Source: an uncultured Clostridia bacterium
GTDB lineage: Bacteria; Bacillota; Clostridia; TANB77; UBA1234
Reading direction: 5' to 3'
Assembly (NCBI GenBank): GCA_934149305.1
Contig: CAKPEF010000021.1
Location: forward strand, 1 to 29,099
Length of the DNA stretch: 29,099 nt
Each line of letters begins with the position of its first letter. Positions within the stretch are counted from its first letter, which is position 1. Shown one piece after another: positions 25,676 to 29,099 of the stretch. A program made the translations under genes and the position numbers. Under the pieces are notes generated by a model. It was not told where the DNA came from. It was given only the letters and a program-made list of their open reading frames with translations, and did no database searches.

Positions 25676-26266
25676 TTAATTTTCATCTCTTAGTTTTATT
25701 ACTTCGCTCTCTATTTTTTTAGTTAATGCAACTACTTTTCTAGGGTCTACTTTTTCATCATCTAAATATTCTGTTATATCTATAGGCTCTCCAATATTTA
25801 TACAAATCTTTGAAAATAGTTTGAATGTTCCTGTAATACCTATAGGAATAACTGGCGATTTACTTTGTATAGCTATGTATGCTGCACCTTTTTGAAACTT
25901 TACACCTTTTGCTAAGCCGTTTCTTGTACCCTCAGGGAATATAAGCAAAAGATTGCCTTTATTTAAATATTCTGTTGCAGTCTCTATTGCTTCTTTTCCA
26001 CCAGTCCCTCTAGCGACAGGAAATGTTCCCATTTGTCTCATAAACCAATTTTTAAATTTCGTTTTAAATAATTCCTCTTTTGCTATTATATATGTCATTC
26101 TTTTTACATGAGCTATTATACCTGCCGAATCAAACATATGTATGTGATTAGAGCAAAGCACGGCCTTGCCTTCTTTTGGTATATTTTCTATTCCTTTTAT
26201 TTTTGTTCTGTATATTGTATGAAAACAAATATGTGCAAATCCTTTTACAATTGACCTTATAACCAT
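25676..26266 (-). CDS. plsC: 1-acyl-sn-glycerol-3-phosphate acyltransferase (PlsC family)
   Basis: Membrane-associated enzyme that acylates lysophosphatidic acid to phosphatidic acid. The 196-residue product has the catalytic HX4D motif (H41 to D46 in CSNHIHMFDSAG), the glycerophosphate-binding FPEGTRNG near residue 113, and PVIPIGITG near 140. Length fits the short clostridial PlsC forms. The ribosome-binding site AAAAGGAG precedes ATG. It follows cmk on the same strand after 128 bp, the usual cmk-plsC pairing of Clostridia and Bacillus, so it is probably transcribed from the cmk promoter. A tandem repeat array begins almost at its stop codon. Confidence 0.93.
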   Translation of the reverse strand: MVIRSIVKGFAHICFHTIYRTKIKGIENIPKEGKAVLCSNHIHMFDSAGIIAHVKRMTYIIAKEELFKTKFKNWFMRQMGTFPVARGTGGKEAIETATEYLNKGNLLLIFPEGTRNGLAKGVKFQKGAAYIAIQSKSPVIPIGITGTFKLFSKICINIGEPIDITEYLDDEKVDPRKVVALTKKIESEVIKLRDEN

Positions 26267-26394
26267 TTTTTCTCCTTTTGCCCTCTTATGGCGATTATGA
26301 TTTTGTTATATTTATACGATATGAAAGTTATGTATTTTTTATTATAGAATGTAAGTCGCCATTCTTATTTAAATTTCTTTCATAATCTCTTATA

Positions 26395-27054
26395 TTACTT
26401 TTTTAATTCTATTATTTCTTTTATTTTATCATACACTTCTTCGATGGTCATATTAGATGTATCAATAACTACAGCGTCTTCTGCGATTTTTAATGCACCC
26501 ATTTCTTTTTCCATGTCATTTTTATCTCTTTTTCTTATGCTTTCTAATGTATCTTCATATGTTACATTATTGCCTCTTTCAACTAACTCTTTGTATCTTC
26601 TTTCTGCTCTTATTTCTAGTTTTGCATCCAAATATATTTTTACTTCAGCATTCGGAAATACAACGGTTGTTATATCTCTACCTTCCATTATGACATTTCC
26701 CTCTTCACCCAATTTGCGTTGAAGCTCTACCATTTTAATTCTTATTATTTTTATTGCTGAAACTGGCGAAACTAATTCATTTACATTAGGTTTTCTTATT
26801 AAATCCGAAACATCTTCTCCATCTAAATATACATGTTGTTTATCCTCTAGATTTTTGAATGTTATTTTCGTTCTTTCTAGCAAATCCTTTATTTTTTCTT
26901 CTTCATCTAATGAGATGTTTTCTCTTATCATTTTTAAAGTTATGCATCTGTACATTGCACCTGTATCTATATATACGAAGTCTAGTCTTTCTGAAATTAA
27001 TTTTGCCACAGTTCCCTTTCCTGTCCCTGCAGGACCATCTATTGCAACTATCAT
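26395..27054 (-). CDS. cmk: Cytidylate kinase (Cmk)
   Basis: Phosphorylates CMP and dCMP with ATP in pyrimidine nucleotide recycling. The 219-residue protein begins MIVAIDGPAGTGKGTVAKLI with the Walker A loop, then DTGAMYRC, EGRDITTVVFPNA (the CMP kinase signature) and SIRKRDKND in the lid region. The ribosome-binding site AAGGAGG is strong and the upstream promoter is near consensus. It heads a probable cmk-plsC unit. The glycine-rich loop is GTGKGT, where many homologues have SGKGT; this should not affect function. Confidence 0.96.
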   Translation of the reverse strand: MIVAIDGPAGTGKGTVAKLISERLDFVYIDTGAMYRCITLKMIRENISLDEEEKIKDLLERTKITFKNLEDKQHVYLDGEDVSDLIRKPNVNELVSPVSAIKIIRIKMVELQRKLGEEGNVIMEGRDITTVVFPNAEVKIYLDAKLEIRAERRYKELVERGNNVTYEDTLESIRKRDKNDMEKEMGALKIAEDAVVIDTSNMTIEEVYDKIKEIIELKK

Positions 27055-27076
27055 GTAACCGCCTCCTTGCCTATAA

Positions 27077-27110
27077 ATTATATAACATATCTAAAATCTT
27101 ATCAAGATTT
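27077..27110 (-). promoter_or_regulatory. Near-consensus promoter of cmk with overlapping inverted repeat
   Basis: On the minus strand TTGATA (27105-27100), a 17-bp spacer and TATAAT (27082-27077). A perfect 7-bp inverted repeat AAATCTT-ATC-AAGATTT (27094-27110) covers the -35 box and could be an operator. Confidence 0.65.
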
Positions 27111-27150
27111 AAAAAGCCTACTTAAAATCTATCTGTACACACAGTTACTG

Positions 27151-27257
27151 TTCAACCTTAAATCATACAAGCCTAAACAATAATATTTTTATGGAGCACA
27201 CTTAAGCTCCGACTACATTTGATACATACTCTTTATTTTTGAAGACTGAATAGTAAC
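27151..27257 (+). repeat. Interspersed repeat with central palindrome, copy 8
   Basis: The core GGAGCACACTTAAGCTCC (27193-27210) is preceded by TTTTTAT. Both flanks resemble copy 1: on the left CAACCTTAAATCATACAAGC and CTAAACAATAATATTTTTAT, on the right TTTGATACATAC and GAAGACTGAATAGTAA. The right half sits in the region upstream of the gene at 27325. Confidence 0.7.
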
Positions 27258-27324
27258 TCCATACAACATTGTCATATTTTTTCAAAAAAGTCATAAGATT
27301 TACTAAGGATTGGGGGACATTTTT

Positions 27325-27796
27325 ATGAAGATTATAAATATAAAATTTAGCTTTAAACTTTTTATAATTATCTTATCTACAATTATTATTTTACTTTCGC
27401 TCTTATGCTTTGCAAAACTTTTTACTGGTAAGACTATCAGCATGAATAACAGTAACTATACTAGCATATTAAAAGATGTACATGATAACACAGATAAATA
27501 CATACGGTAAAAAAATTCATTCCACCGGATATGTTTTTAGAGTTAACGATTTTAAAGAAAATCAATTTGTAACAGCTAGAGATATGATTGTTTCAGATAA
27601 CGATTATAGAATTGTTGGTTTTCTATGCGAATCTGATGAAATCAAAAACTTTGAAAACAACTCTTGGATAGAAATCAAAGGCACAATTAAATTAAAAGAT
27701 TATCATGGCCCTATGCCAATAATTGAAGTTTTTGAAATCAAAAAAATTACAACGCCTAATGAAACAGCTGTATACCCACCCAAAAATAAATTTTAA
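27325..27796 (+). pseudogene. Membrane-anchored protein with YcgQ/TIGR03943-like C-terminal domain, one-base frameshift
   Basis: The frame starting at ATG 27325 (after GGGGGA at 27312-27317) encodes a hydrophobic N-terminal helix (about residues 9-33) and ends at a stop at 27510. A second frame to 27796 carries a domain that resembles the C-terminal part of the YcgQ/TIGR03943 permease-subunit family: GKKIHSTGYVFRVNDF, ENQFVTARDMIV, RIVGFLCE, WIEIKGTIKL and a final AVYPP. Removing the C at about 27505 joins them in the family's expected order (KYIGKKIHSTGYV), giving 156 residues. Family members usually have several membrane helices and a CC pair after the AR motif; here there is one helix and no CC pair. 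Either a real mutation or a base-calling error. Confidence 0.7.
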
Positions 27797-27804
27797 ATAA
27801 AAAC

Positions 27805-27838
27805 GCGGAGTAAAGAGCCACTTAGCTTTTTACTCCGC
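27805..27838. terminator. Bidirectional terminator
   Basis: GCGGAGTAAA (27805-27814) pairs with TTTTACTCCGC (to 27838). The plus-strand tail is TTTCTT and the minus-strand tail is GTTTTTATTT. It serves both the gene ending at 27796 and the minus-strand permease ending at 27848. Confidence 0.8.
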
Positions 27839-27847
27839 TTTCTTATA

Positions 27848-28939
27848 TTATTTTTCTTCGAACATATCTTTAAATAGTCCTTTTTCTATTTGTTTAGCAA
27901 ATACACATCTTAATACCATTAGCAAAACTGGTCCTAAGATAAGTCCAAATACACCTGATGATTTATATCCTGCATACATTGCAAATAGTGTGATTAGTGG
28001 ATGTATTCCGAATTGCTTACTTACTAGTTTTGGTTCTAAAAATTGTCTTATACAGAAGATTGCACCATATGTTATGATAAGTGCAAGTGCAAGTCCCCAG
28101 TTACCAATTACAAGCATCCACAAAGCCCAAGGAATAAGCACTGTTCCTACTCCAAGTATAGGTAGTATATCAACTATCGATATTACCATAGCAAGTATCA
28201 ATGGGTAGTCAATTTTAAATCCTATTGCGTTTATTATTATAAATGCTACATATAATTCTACGAATGTTATAAATAGTATTTTTGCATATACTCTTATGTA
28301 TCCGCCTATTGTTGAGAAGATTTCTGAACTTACTTCTATACATTTTTTTATCCAACTTTTTGGCATATGATGTTCCATCATGTCTATGACATATATTCTA
28401 TCTTTGGTAAAGAATATAAGTGCTAATATTGTTATAATAGTGTTTATTATCATGGTTGGAACCGAAAGTAATAATGATACAAGTTTTGTTGCAGCCTCGG
28501 CTATTAAATTTCCTAATTTTCCAACAAAATCAACAAGTGAACTTTCAACTGCAATCAATATATTTTCCGGAATATCTGGATATATCTCACTAACTTTGCC
28601 ACTCAATGAGTCTATAAATCTTGTCGTTGCCGTTATCGCAGGTCCTATATTGCTTGAAAGGTTGCCTATTTCTTTTATTATTCCTAAGCTTCCAAAAACT
28701 ATTGCTAATATTAAGAGAATTATTGTGAGTGCAACTATTATCACAGAACTTACTCTTCTACTAAGTTTTAGCTTATTCATGCAAAATTTTATAACTGGTT
28801 CTATCAAAACCGCAATTATTCCTGCTATCAAGAATGGCATAAAATATGTAGCAAACTTTACTAATAAATAAAGTAATAATATTGTTCCTAAAAATATGCC
28901 AACTCTTTCTAATATTCTTATTTTTTTGCTTCTATCCAT
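27848..28939 (-). CDS. ytvI: AI-2E/DUF20-family permease, YtvI-like
   Basis: A 363-residue integral membrane protein with about eight hydrophobic segments. It has the family's layout: two N-terminal helices, a middle extracytoplasmic part (GNLSSNIGPAITATTRFIDS ... IPENILIAVESSLV), then the C-terminal helices with SIVDILPILGVGTVLIPW and RQFLEPKLVSKQFGIHPLITLFAMYAG. This last part closely resembles YtvI, a sporulation-associated member of Firmicutes; whether it acts in sporulation or as a general exporter cannot be told from here. The ribosome-binding site is AGAGGTG. Upstream lies an 18-bp palindrome ATTGCTT-AAAA-AAGCAAT (28989-29006) that may be regulatory. Confidence 0.85.
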   Translation of the reverse strand: MDRSKKIRILERVGIFLGTILLLYLLVKFATYFMPFLIAGIIAVLIEPVIKFCMNKLKLSRRVSSVIIVALTIILLILAIVFGSLGIIKEIGNLSSNIGPAITATTRFIDSLSGKVSEIYPDIPENILIAVESSLVDFVGKLGNLIAEAATKLVSLLLSVPTMIINTIITILALIFFTKDRIYVIDMMEHHMPKSWIKKCIEVSSEIFSTIGGYIRVYAKILFITFVELYVAFIIINAIGFKIDYPLILAMVISIVDILPILGVGTVLIPWALWMLVIGNWGLALALIITYGAIFCIRQFLEPKLVSKQFGIHPLITLFAMYAGYKSSGVFGLILGPVLLMVLRCVFAKQIEKGLFKDMFEEK

Positions 28940-29043
28940 CGTTATAAAGCACCTCTTCTTTTTAAAATCTAACTATATTTTTACATAGATTGCTTAAAAA
29001 AGCAATACAATGCATGAAATAAATAATTGGGTATGACTATTTG

Positions 29044-29099
29044 ACCTTAATTTATAATAAATACTAAACCGCAATATTTTATGGAGCACACTGTGCTCC
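29044..29099 (+). repeat. Interspersed repeat, copy 9, cut by the window end
   Basis: The core GGAGCACACTGTGCTCC (29083-29099) ends exactly at the last base. Its left flank (ACCTTAATTTATAATAAA, then CTAAACC and AATATTTTAT) resembles the left flanks of copies 1 and 8. The right half is outside the window. Confidence 0.6.

Noticed and set aside
1613..29099. Palindromic repeats considered as intrinsic terminators
   Set aside because: The stems are followed by GCTACA or ATAAAAA, not by a T-tract on the relevant strand, and true terminators are present nearby.

Overview
The window is an AT-rich chromosomal segment (roughly 30 % G+C by eye) from a low-GC Gram-positive bacterium, most likely an uncultured gut-type member of the class Clostridia. 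Evidence: AddAB rather than RecBCD, a dnaG-rpoD pair with a primary sigma factor of Bacillus/Clostridium type, ScpB, S-layer-homology (SLH) proteins, a YtvI-like membrane protein, strong GGAGG ribosome-binding sites and SigA-type promoters. No rRNA, tRNA, CRISPR array, transposase or prophage was seen. Most of it is ordinary housekeeping sequence; the accessory content sits between addA and addB and in the intergenic repeats.

Layout. 1-1.8 kb: murC on the plus strand, its own promoter and terminator. 1.8-5.1 kb (minus): mreB with a small DUF4870-like membrane protein, then an AMP-forming acyl-CoA synthetase with a TetR-like operator next to its promoter. 5.3-5.8 kb (plus): an orphan gene of atypical composition with its own promoter and terminator. 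5.8-8.9 kb (minus): comEC and an SH3b-domain secreted protein. 9-11.9 kb (minus): dnaG-rpoD. 11.9-12.4 kb: two adjacent palindromic structures, no gene. 12.4-16.0 kb (minus): a previously unlisted 54-codon ORF overlapping the start of addA, and addA. 16.1-21.2 kb (minus): an accessory block with a lipoprotein, a second orphan gene of atypical composition, and two tandem SLH proteins, one of them frameshifted. 21.3-25.2 kb (minus): addB and scpB. 25.2-25.7 kb: a 115-bp tandem repeat. 25.7-27.1 kb (minus): cmk and plsC. 27.3-27.8 kb (plus): a small membrane-anchored protein with a YcgQ/TIGR03943-like C-terminal domain, interrupted by a one-base frameshift. 27.8-28.9 kb (minus): a YtvI/AI-2E-family permease.

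How the genes work together. murC, mreB, cmk/plsC and the acyl-CoA synthetase serve envelope and lipid synthesis; dnaG, rpoD, scpB and addAB serve replication, transcription, segregation and break repair. The SLH proteins and lipoprotein are cell-surface. addA and addB, normally adjacent, are separated here by about 5.5 kb of surface and orphan genes.

The most notable non-genic feature is a family of nine short intergenic palindromes (GGAGCACACTGTGCTCC and a variant with TTAA near the centre). Some are embedded in a longer interspersed repeat of about 105-125 bp, and two lie in a 115-bp tandem array. I see no evidence for a complete new defence or metabolic system. The best leads are the overlapping small ORF before addA, the mosaic SLH paralogs with a split glycan-binding-type domain, the 221-bp palindrome before dnaG and the repeat family.
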